From NCBI RefSeq assembly GCF_904848625.1, contig NZ_CAJHCP010000006.1:62001-126000 (forward strand): a stretch of DNA of 64,000 bases, read 5' to 3'. The notes under the pieces were generated by a model. That model ran no database searches, had not been told where the DNA came from, and saw only the letters and a list, made by a program, of their open reading frames with translations. The stretch comes from Paraburkholderia metrosideri. Its GTDB lineage: Bacteria > Pseudomonadota > Gammaproteobacteria > Burkholderiales > Burkholderiaceae. A program made the translations under genes and the position numbers. Below, piece after piece: positions 8,672 through 16,214 of the stretch. How positions within the stretch are numbered: the first letter of the stretch is position 1; every line of letters starts with the position of its first letter.

Positions 8672-9844
8672 GTGAAGCGTCCCGGTTCTCCCGCATCGTC
8701 GCCGATGCGCCAGCAGTCCCACGGCGTTCTGCGAGGCGCGGCTATCGCGCTGGTTCTGTCCGGCGCCATCGCGCTAAGCGCGTGTTCGAAGCAGGAAGCG
8801 GCGGCACCCGCGCCGCGCCCCGTGGTCGCCGTTGCCGTGCATGCAGACGGCAACGCGATGCAGGCCGCGTCGTTGCCCGGTGAAATACAGGCGCGCTATT
8901 CGACGCCGCTGTCGTTTCGTGTCAACGGCAAGATCATCGAGCGGCGGGTGCGTCTTGGCGACGTCGTGAAAGCCGGCGAGGCAGTCGCCCAACTCGATCC
9001 CGCTGACGCGCAGAAGAATGCCGCCAGTTCGCAAGCGCAACTCGACGCCGCCCAGCACGGGCTCGTGTTCGCGAAGCAGCAACTCGATCGCGACCAGGCG
9101 CAGGCGAAAGAGAATCTGATCTCGCAGGCGCAACTCGAACAGACCACCAATGCATACGCTTCCGCGCTCGCACAGCGCGATCAGGCCGCGCAACAGGTCG
9201 CGTTGACGAAGAACCAGTTGCAGTACACGTCGCTGATCGTCGGTCATGACGGCGTGATTACCGGCGAGCAGGCCGACACTGGGCAGAACGTGTCCGCGGG
9301 CCAGGCCGTCTACAACCTCGCGTGGAGCGGCGACGTCGACGTGATCTGCGACGTGCCGGAAAGCACGCTCTCGGCGTTCGCGATCGGGCAGACCGCCAGG
9401 GTGACGCTCGCGGCACTGCCGGGTCGCACGTTCACGGCGCGCGTGCGTGAACTGTCGCCGGCCGCCGATCCGCAAAGCCGCACCTATCGTGCGCGGCTGA
9501 CTCTCGAACATCCCACCCCGGACGTGCGCCTCGGCATGACCGCGGATATCGCGCCCGCATCGGCAGCATCGAACGGCCCGGCCGATCAGCACGGCTCGTT
9601 CACGCTGCCCGTCACCGCGCTGTTCCACCAGGGCCAGCAACCGGCCGTGTGGATCGTGCGCGCCAGCGACAACGCGCTCGAACTGCGCCGCGTCACGGTC
9701 GCGCGCTATAACGAGCGCACCATCGTGGTCAGCCAGGGCCTCAACGACGGCGAGCGCGTCGTTCTGCAAGGCGTGCACACCGTCAGCGCCGGCGAACAGG
9801 TCCGCGTGATCGCACCGCTGCATCCCGAGGACTTCGCTTCATGA
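8672..9844 (+). CDS. RND efflux periplasmic adaptor lipoprotein
   Basis: A 390-aa protein with a lipoprotein signal (hydrophobic AIALVLSGAIALSAC, lipobox LSAC at about 35-38), a biotinyl-lipoyl-like hairpin segment (VNGKIIERRVRLGDVVKAGE), a coiled-coil hairpin rich in Gln/Ala (AQLDAAQHGLVFAKQQLDRD), and beta-barrel and membrane-proximal domains. It links the inner-membrane pump to the outer-membrane channel. The start is a GTG at 8672 after TTGGGG; an ATG at 8705 lacks an SD. Its stop overlaps the pump start by ATGA (9841-9844), showing tight operon coupling. Sequence style is closest to MexE/AcrA/TriA-like adaptors. Confidence 0.88.
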   Translation: MKRPGSPASSPMRQQSHGVLRGAAIALVLSGAIALSACSKQEAAAPAPRPVVAVAVHADGNAMQAASLPGEIQARYSTPLSFRVNGKIIERRVRLGDVVKAGEAVAQLDPADAQKNAASSQAQLDAAQHGLVFAKQQLDRDQAQAKENLISQAQLEQTTNAYASALAQRDQAAQQVALTKNQLQYTSLIVGHDGVITGEQADTGQNVSAGQAVYNLAWSGDVDVICDVPESTLSAFAIGQTARVTLAALPGRTFTARVRELSPAADPQSRTYRARLTLEHPTPDVRLGMTADIAPASAASNGPADQHGSFTLPVTALFHQGQQPAVWIVRASDNALELRRVTVARYNERTIVVSQGLNDGERVVLQGVHTVSAGEQVRVIAPLHPEDFAS

Positions 9845-12800
9845 GCACGCCCCATGAAGAGGGACGCTTCAACCTGTCCGCGTGGGCGTTGCGTCACCAG
9901 GCACTGGTCGTTTTCCTGATCGCACTCGCCACCGCGTTCGGCATCCTCGCGTACACGCGGCTCGCGCAATCCGAAGACCCGCCCTTCACCTTCCGCGTGA
10001 TGGTGATCCGCACCTTCTGGCCCGGCGCGACCGCGCGGCAGGTGCAGGAACAGGTGACCGACCGCATCGGCCGCACGCTGCAGGAAACCCCCGCCGTCGA
10101 CTTCGTGCGCAGCTATTCGCGCCCCGGCGAATCGCTGATGTTCTTCTCGATGAAAGACTCGGCACCGGTCAAGGACGTGCCCGAAACCTGGTACCAGGTG
10201 CGCAAGAAAGTCGGCGATATTGCCTCCACGTTGCCGCAAGGCATTCAAGGTCCGTTCTTCAACGACGAATTCGGCGACGTCTATACCAACATCTACACGC
10301 TCGAAGGCGACGGCTTTTCGCCCGCGCAACTGCACGACTATGCGGACCAGTTGCGCACCGTGCTGTTGCGCGTGCCGGGCGTCGGCAAGGTCGATTACTT
10401 CGGCGACCCCGACCAGCACATCTACATCGAGATCGCCAACACGCAGCTCACGCGTCTGGGCATCTCGCCGCAACAACTCGGCCAGGCGATCAACTCGCAG
10501 AACAGCATCGCGCCGTCCGGCACGTTGACCACGACCGACGACCGGGTGTTCGTGCGTCCCACCGGCCAGTTCAACGACGTCAACGCGCTTGCCGACACGC
10601 TGATCCGCATCAACAACCGTTCGTTCCGGCTCGGCGATATCGCGACCATCAAACGCGGTTACGACGACCCGACCGTCACGCAGATGCGCTTTGGCGGCAA
10701 GGCCGTGCTCGGCATCGGCGTGACGATGCAGACCGGCGGCGACGTGATCCGCCTCGGCAAGGCGCTCGATCAGCAGATGGTGCAATTGCGTGCGGCGTTG
10801 CCGGCCGGCTTGCATCTGGTCGAAGTGTCGAGCATGCCGCATGCGGTCGCGCGTTCGGTCGACGACTTTCTCGAAGCCGTGGCCGAAGCCGTCGCGATCG
10901 TGCTGATCGTGAGCCTGGTGTCGCTCGGCGTGCGCACCGGCATGGTGGTCGTGATCTCGATTCCGGTCGTGCTCGCCGTCACCGCGCTGTGCATGTATCT
11001 GTTCGATATCGGACTGCACAAGGTGTCGCTCGGCACGCTGGTGCTCGCGCTCGGGCTGCTCGTCGACGACGCGATCATCGCCGTCGAAATGATGTCGGTG
11101 AAACTGGAGCAAGGCTGGAACCGCACGCGCGCGGCCGCATTTGCGTACACGAGCACAGCGTTTCCGATGTTGACCGGCACGCTCGTCACCGTCGCCGGCT
11201 TCCTGCCGATCGCGCTGGCCAAGTCGAGCACCGGCGAATACACGCGCTCGATTTTCGAGGTGTCCGCGATTGCGCTGATTGCGTCGTGGTTCGCCGCGGT
11301 GGTGCTGATTCCGCTACTCGGCTATCACCTGCTGCCCGAGCGCAAACGCGACGCACATGAAGCGCATCTCGCCGACGACCACGAACACGACATCTACGAC
11401 ACGCGGTTCTATCAACGCCTGCGTGGCTGGATCGGCTGGTGTATCGAGCGGCGCTTCATCGTGCTCGCCGTCACGGTCGCGCTGTTCTTGCTGGCCATGG
11501 CGGGCTTTACGCTCGTGCCACAGCAATTCTTCCCGAGTTCGGACCGCCCCGAGTTGCTGGTCGATGTGCGGCTGCCCGAAGGCGCTTCGTTCGACGCCAC
11601 GTTGCGCCAGGCGCAGCGGTTAGAAAAAGCCCTTGCAGGAAGGCCTGAAATCGATCATACGGTGAATTTTGTCGGCACCGGCGCACCCCGTTTTTATCTG
11701 CCGCTCGATCAGCAATTGCAGCAGCCCAATTTCGCGCAGTTCGTGATCACGGCGAAGTCGGTGAAAGATCGCGAGAAGCTCGCACAGTGGCTCGAACCGC
11801 AACTGCGCGATAACTTTCCGGCGATTCGCACACGTCTGTCGCGGCTGGAGAATGGGCCGCCGGTCGGCTATCCGGTGCAGTTCCGCGTGAGCGGCGACGA
11901 CATTGCTACCGTGCGCTCGATCGCCGAACGCGTCGCGACCACGATGCGCGCCACCCGCGGCACGGCCAACGTGCAGTTCGACTGGGACGAACCGGCCGAG
12001 CGTTCGGTGCGCTTCGAAGTCGATCAGAAGAAAGCGCGCGAACTCGGCGTGAGTTCCGAAGACATTTCGAGCTTTCTCGCCATGACGCTGTCCGGCTACA
12101 CGGTCACGCAATACCGGGAACGCGACAAGCTGATCAGCGTCGATCTGCGCGCGCCGCGAGCGGAGCGCGTCGACCCGTCCAGACTCGTCACGCTCGCGAT
12201 GCCCACGCCCAATGGCCCGGTGCCGCTCGGCACGCTCGGCCATATTCGTAACGACCTCGAATACGGCGTGATCTGGGAACGCGACCGCCAGCCGACCATT
12301 ACCGTGCAATCCGACGTTACGGGCGGCGCGCAGGGCATCGACGTCACGCATGCGGTGGATCGCGCGTTGAGCCAGATCCGCGGCACGTTGCCGGTCGGCT
12401 ACCGGATCGAAGTGGGCGGCTCGGTCGAGGAAAGCGGCAAGGGCCAGACGTCGATCAATGCGCAGATCCCGATCATGGTGATCGCCGTGCTGACCTTGCT
12501 GATGATCCAGTTGCAGAGCTTCGCGCGGGTGCTGATGGTCGTGCTGACCGCGCCGCTCGGGCTGATCGGGGTCGTGATCACGCTGCTGCTGTTCGGCCAG
12601 CCATTTGGCTTCGTCGCGATGCTCGGCGTGATTGCGATGTTCGGCATCATCATGCGCAATTCGGTGATTCTGGTCGATCAGATCGAGCAGGACATCGCGT
12701 CGGGGCACCAGCGTTTCGACGCGATAGTCGGCGCGACCGTGCGGCGTTTCCGGCCCATCACACTGACCGCGGCCGCCGCCGTGCTCGCGCTGATTCCACT

Positions 12801-12972
12801 ACTGAGTTCGAACTTCTTCGGCCCGATGGCGACCGCGCTGATGGGCGGCATCACGAGCGCGACGGTTCTGACGCTGTTCTATCTGCCCGCGTTGTACGCC
12901 GCGTCGTTCAGGGTGCGTGGCGATGAGCGTGAGCCGCCGACGCCACCCGGCGCGACGCATACGGGGAATTGA
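9841..12972 (+). CDS. RND efflux pump, inner-membrane permease
   Basis: A 1043-aa protein of full HAE1/AcrB-superfamily length with two repeated halves: TM1 near residue 15, large periplasmic loops, and TM bundles near 335-540 and 860-1030. The conserved TM4 proton-relay motif is present as LVLALGLLVDDAIIAVEMM, with the two Asp residues. The sequence is nearer the TriC/VmeK-like branch than to AcrB. It exports drugs or other amphiphiles with the adaptor encoded upstream and the OM channel encoded downstream. Substrate unknown. Confidence 0.92.
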   Translation: MSTPHEEGRFNLSAWALRHQALVVFLIALATAFGILAYTRLAQSEDPPFTFRVMVIRTFWPGATARQVQEQVTDRIGRTLQETPAVDFVRSYSRPGESLMFFSMKDSAPVKDVPETWYQVRKKVGDIASTLPQGIQGPFFNDEFGDVYTNIYTLEGDGFSPAQLHDYADQLRTVLLRVPGVGKVDYFGDPDQHIYIEIANTQLTRLGISPQQLGQAINSQNSIAPSGTLTTTDDRVFVRPTGQFNDVNALADTLIRINNRSFRLGDIATIKRGYDDPTVTQMRFGGKAVLGIGVTMQTGGDVIRLGKALDQQMVQLRAALPAGLHLVEVSSMPHAVARSVDDFLEAVAEAVAIVLIVSLVSLGVRTGMVVVISIPVVLAVTALCMYLFDIGLHKVSLGTLVLALGLLVDDAIIAVEMMSVKLEQGWNRTRAAAFAYTSTAFPMLTGTLVTVAGFLPIALAKSSTGEYTRSIFEVSAIALIASWFAAVVLIPLLGYHLLPERKRDAHEAHLADDHEHDIYDTRFYQRLRGWIGWCIERRFIVLAVTVALFLLAMAGFTLVPQQFFPSSDRPELLVDVRLPEGASFDATLRQAQRLEKALAGRPEIDHTVNFVGTGAPRFYLPLDQQLQQPNFAQFVITAKSVKDREKLAQWLEPQLRDNFPAIRTRLSRLENGPPVGYPVQFRVSGDDIATVRSIAERVATTMRATRGTANVQFDWDEPAERSVRFEVDQKKARELGVSSEDISSFLAMTLSGYTVTQYRERDKLISVDLRAPRAERVDPSRLVTLAMPTPNGPVPLGTLGHIRNDLEYGVIWERDRQPTITVQSDVTGGAQGIDVTHAVDRALSQIRGTLPVGYRIEVGGSVEESGKGQTSINAQIPIMVIAVLTLLMIQLQSFARVLMVVLTAPLGLIGVVITLLLFGQPFGFVAMLGVIAMFGIIMRNSVILVDQIEQDIASGHQRFDAIVGATVRRFRPITLTAAAAVLALIPLLSSNFFGPMATALMGGITSATVLTLFYLPALYAASFRVRGDEREPPTPPGATHTGN

Positions 12973-12974
12973 GC

Positions 12975-14492
12975 ATGGTGACTTCAGCAATCCTCCGGCA
13001 GCCGCACGTCGTCAAGCTTTCCGTGCTCGCTGCGGCCTGCACACTCGCCGCGTGTTCGTTCGGACCCAGCGGCGAGCCGCCCGCCATGCCGCAGCCCGCG
13101 CACTACGGCGCCGAAGCGCAACCGACGCAAACCGTGCCCGCACAAGGGATCACCCAGCAGTTCGTGGTCGGCGCAAAGGCGGTGCCGCAATGGTGGAAGC
13201 TCTATCAGTCGGACCCGCTGAACACGCTGGTCGACGAAGGCTTGCGCCATAGCCCGACGCTCGCCGCAACCGATAAAAGCCTCGCCGCCGCACGCGAGCA
13301 ATTGCGCGCGCAGGTCGGCAGTTCGATGTTGCCGACCATCGACGCAGGCGGCCAGGCCACCCGCAATCGCGCACTGACGATTCCCGATCTCGGCCCTAGC
13401 ACGCTGCTCTACAACGTGTTTGTCGGCCAGTTGCAGGTGCACTACACGTTCGACCTGTTCGGCGCCGCGCGTCTGGCTGACGCCGCGCTCGCTGCACGCG
13501 TGAACGTGCAGGCCTATCAATTCGATGCAGCGCGACGGGCGCTCGCGGCGAACATCGTCACAGCAGCGATCACCAGCGCCGCGCTGCACGCGCAGATCGA
13601 GACCACCGAGCGGCTCGTCACCCTCGCCAACGAACAGGCACGCGACACGCAACGCCGCTACGCATTGGGCGCGGTGTCGCATAGCGATCAGTTGAATGCG
13701 GAGCAAAGCGCGGCAAGTCTGTCCGCGAGCCTGCCGGGTCTCAAGCAGCAATGGCTGACCACGCGTCACGCACTGGCGGTCCTGCTCGGCCGTACGCCGG
13801 ACGCCGCACCGGACGACCTCGACCTCGCGCAGTTGCATGTGCCGGAGCAGGTGCCGGTCGTGGTGCCGTCGGAATTGTTGCGCTCGCGGCCCGACATCCA
13901 GGCCGCCGACGCCGCGCTGAAGGCCGCAGCAGCCGACGTCGGCGTGGCGACAGCACAGATGTTCCCTAGCCTGTCGCTGAGCGCGGCGATGGGTCAAGGC
14001 GGCTTTAGCTGGCCGGTGGCGCTCTCGGGTGCAGGGGCGATCTGGAGTCTCGGCGCGTCGTTGTCGCAACCGCTATTTCATGGCGGCGCGCTGTTTGCGC
14101 AGCGTCGTGCGGCGCTGGACACGTATGACGCGACCGTCTCGCAGTACCGGCAAACGGTGCTGGCCGCGTTCCAGAATGTCGCCGATACCCTCGGCTCGCT
14201 TGAGCACGATGCGCAAGCGCTGGATGCTGCGAACCTCGCTGCACGCTCCGCTGAAGGCATCTTCGTCGAAACCTCGGGACGCTATCGGCTGGGTGCGCTG
14301 CCGGTGTCGTCCGCACGTTCCAGCGAACAGCAATTCCGCAACGCGCAGCTCGATGAGATTCGCTACACGAGCGCGCGTCTGACAGACACGGCGGCGTTGT
14401 TTCAGGCAATGGGCAATCCACCAGTCGACGCCGCTCAACCTGCTGCAGCCGCTGCAGCGGTGCCGGTTTCGAGCACGGGGATCAGCAACTAA
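12975..14492 (+). CDS. NodT-family outer-membrane efflux channel lipoprotein
   Basis: A 505-aa protein with a lipoprotein signal (LAAACTLAAC lipobox) and two OEP repeats, including GLRHSPTLAATDKSLAAARE, the duplicated linker LLRSRPDIQAADAALKAA, and the C-terminal repeat. It forms the trimeric TolC-like exit duct of the pump. The ATG at 12975 is two bases past the pump stop and sits behind GGGGAATTGAG, so it belongs to the same operon. An in-frame TTG two codons earlier is less likely. Confidence 0.9.
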   Translation: MVTSAILRQPHVVKLSVLAAACTLAACSFGPSGEPPAMPQPAHYGAEAQPTQTVPAQGITQQFVVGAKAVPQWWKLYQSDPLNTLVDEGLRHSPTLAATDKSLAAAREQLRAQVGSSMLPTIDAGGQATRNRALTIPDLGPSTLLYNVFVGQLQVHYTFDLFGAARLADAALAARVNVQAYQFDAARRALAANIVTAAITSAALHAQIETTERLVTLANEQARDTQRRYALGAVSHSDQLNAEQSAASLSASLPGLKQQWLTTRHALAVLLGRTPDAAPDDLDLAQLHVPEQVPVVVPSELLRSRPDIQAADAALKAAAADVGVATAQMFPSLSLSAAMGQGGFSWPVALSGAGAIWSLGASLSQPLFHGGALFAQRRAALDTYDATVSQYRQTVLAAFQNVADTLGSLEHDAQALDAANLAARSAEGIFVETSGRYRLGALPVSSARSSEQQFRNAQLDEIRYTSARLTDTAALFQAMGNPPVDAAQPAAAAAAVPVSSTGISN

Positions 14493-14522
14493 ACCTGGGA
14501 TTCCATAGAAACGTTGTTCGAG

Positions 14523-14557
14523 TTATCCCCAGTTTGTGTTGAAGAAGCTGTTGACAA
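14523..14557. repeat. 35-bp bipartite DnaA-box-like element, copy 1
   Basis: Left arm TTATCCCCAG (14523-14532) and right arm CTGTTGACAA (14548-14557), 25 bp apart start to start. First of three copies in the 459-bp gap between the efflux operon and lpxL; no gene was found in that gap. Confidence 0.7.
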
Positions 14558-14677
14558 CTTTCTGACAACCGTCCTAACACATTGAGCGCAAGGGAATTTG
14601 TGAGAGCGGCTCAGAATGAACCAGTTGGTGCTGCCAGGCTATTTTTCACTGAGTCGAAAGCCAGGGATGCCTCAACG

Positions 14678-14712
14678 TTATCCCCAGATTTTGTTGACAG
14701 ATCTGTTGATAA
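14678..14712. repeat. 35-bp bipartite DnaA-box-like element, copy 2
   Basis: Left arm TTATCCCCAG (14678-14687), right arm CTGTTGATAA (14703-14712), again exactly 25 bp apart, with GTTGACAG in the middle. The downstream TAAGTGCTTGATGCG is shared with copy 3. Confidence 0.7.
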
Positions 14713-14836
14713 CTCGACAGCGAGCCATGTAAGTGCTTGATGCGATTCGTTTTGTCGGACAAAGAGCTGGTGGAAATAATCGCGAGCAGTTGCGCGGGCC
14801 GCAGTAGCGGAAAATGCCCGCAATCACGTGGATCGC

Positions 14837-14871
14837 TTATCCACAGTTTTTGTTGACAGGCCTGTTGATAA
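14837..14871. repeat. 35-bp bipartite DnaA-box-like element, copy 3
   Basis: Left arm TTATCCACAG (14837-14846) contains the consensus DnaA box TTATCCACA. Right arm CTGTTGATAA (14862-14871) is its near reverse complement. Spacing is 25 bp. Copies 1-3 are spaced 155 and 159 bp apart. Confidence 0.72.
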
Positions 14872-14951
14872 CGCCTGGAGATTCGCCCTAAGTGCTTGAG
14901 CGCGTTCTGAATTCCGCTTCAGACGCGCTTGCTGCCACACCCCCGGCCGCG

Positions 14952-15830
14952 TCAGTAAACCCCTGCCTCGCCCGCCGGACGATTTTTGAACCGCTTGTGC
15001 ACCCAGTAATATTGGTCAGGAATCCGTCTCACCTGCGTTTCCAGAAACTCGGTAATCCGGCGGGCGTCCACCGATACATCGTCGGAAGGAAAATTGGTTA
15101 GCGCGTCGAAAATGGTCAGCTTGTAGCCGCGATAGTCCGGCAGCACTTCCGTCACGAACGGCACCACGCGCGCATTGCCCGCCCGCGCCATGCGCGACAC
15201 CGATGTCAACGTGCACGCAGGCACGCCGAAAAACGGCACGAACACGGAATCGCGCATACCGAAGTCCATATCGGCGGCAAGCATCACCGGCGTGCCCTCG
15301 CGCAGCGCGCGCAACGCACGCCGCACACTGTCGCTACGCGGAATCATCTCGGTGCCGAAACGGCCGCGTTGCCGCTTCGCCATCGCATCGAGCAGCAGAT
15401 TCGACATCGGCGTGTAGAGCGACGCAACCGGATGACGGGTCGAATACATCATGCAGCCCGCCTCGATGCCGACGAAGTGGAAGCCCACGAAAATCGTCGG
15501 CTGCGCCTGCACGTCGTCGAGATCGATCGCGCTCTCAACCTCGACCAGTCGAGCGAGCGCCTGCGCATTGCCGAACCATTGCGGCCCGCGCTCGACATAA
15601 CTGCGGATCACGTGGCAAAAGTGCGCCCGCGCCAGACGCTCGCGTGCGTCGTCGCTCATGTCGGGAAAACACAGTTTCAGATTGGTGTGCACGACGCGCC
15701 GACGCGTGCTGGGAATGCGGTACAGCAGCGCCCCGATGCCCGTGCCGATTCGTGCGACAACGCCGTACGGCAGGAAAGCAAACGCGCGCAGCAGACCTGT
15801 CATCAAACAGATGAGAATTCGACTTTTCAC
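14952..15830 (-). CDS. lpxL: Lipid A biosynthesis acyltransferase (LpxL/HtrB family)
   Basis: A 292-aa inner-membrane-anchored acyltransferase that adds a secondary acyl chain to Kdo2-lipid IVA on the cytoplasmic face. Seen: an N-terminal hydrophobic anchor (GLLRAFAFLPYGVVARIGTG), the catalytic HX4(D/E) box HFVGIE, AADMDFGMRDSVFVPFFGVPA (family block), and the C-terminal YYWVHKRFKNRP signature. The start is GTG at 15830. Length is normal. The ribosome-binding site is weak. The 383 bp upstream separate it from mrcA, which faces the same way. Confidence 0.9.
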   Translation of the reverse strand: MKSRILICLMTGLLRAFAFLPYGVVARIGTGIGALLYRIPSTRRRVVHTNLKLCFPDMSDDARERLARAHFCHVIRSYVERGPQWFGNAQALARLVEVESAIDLDDVQAQPTIFVGFHFVGIEAGCMMYSTRHPVASLYTPMSNLLLDAMAKRQRGRFGTEMIPRSDSVRRALRALREGTPVMLAADMDFGMRDSVFVPFFGVPACTLTSVSRMARAGNARVVPFVTEVLPDYRGYKLTIFDALTNFPSDDVSVDARRITEFLETQVRRIPDQYYWVHKRFKNRPAGEAGVY

Positions 15831-16214
15831 GGAACGGAAACCCGGTGGATGCTGGTGATGAACACACCGGCCACGGCAATGTCGGCATTGCCAGCGAGCG
15901 AAGTGACGAGCGAGGTGAACCGTGCGCGCGTCAAACCGGGTTTTTGCGCTGCGCGTTCTAAAGAGAGACGTCCTGCTTGCGACGGGACGGTGAGGTGCAG
16001 AAGCCGACCCCGTTTAGGAATCGGGCGTCCTGTCAGGGACCCAAGATGAAGCACCGCAGGCGTGATTAAAACACACTGCGAGTGCCGGGCACAAAAACTG
16101 CTGAAACGGCGCTGGCGCTACGCGCTGAAAGCCTTACTGGGCGGTGTTCAGCGCGGATTTCAGAAACTTGCAGGCGCGCTCCGCCGGAAGCGGAGCACGT
16201 CTGCGCGACTACCG
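15831..16214 (-). other. Gap between mrcA and lpxL, no gene seen
   Basis: Reading frames here do not resemble proteins. It contains a GC-rich hairpin GCTCCGC-CGGAA-GCGGAGC (16178-16196) just after the mrcA stop, possibly its terminator although without a T-run, and a small hairpin GGCAATG/CATTGCC (15875-15892). Confidence 0.4.

Noticed and set aside
9706-11112. Antisense 468-aa frame over the RND genes
   Set aside because: Arg/His/Asp-biased translation, spans two real genes in the opposite direction, no motif.
14523-14871. CRISPR array
   Set aside because: Only three degenerate copies, spaced about 155 bp apart, no cas genes; spacing far too long.
14493-14951. Chromosome replication origin (oriC)
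   Set aside because: DnaA-box-like arms are present but no dnaA, dnaN, parAB or gidA genes and no AT-rich unwinding stretch are nearby.
15831-16050. SAM/SAH riboswitch upstream of lpxL
   Set aside because: Considered because methionine-cycle genes lie beside lpxL in some relatives, but no conserved core or pseudoknot could be recognised.
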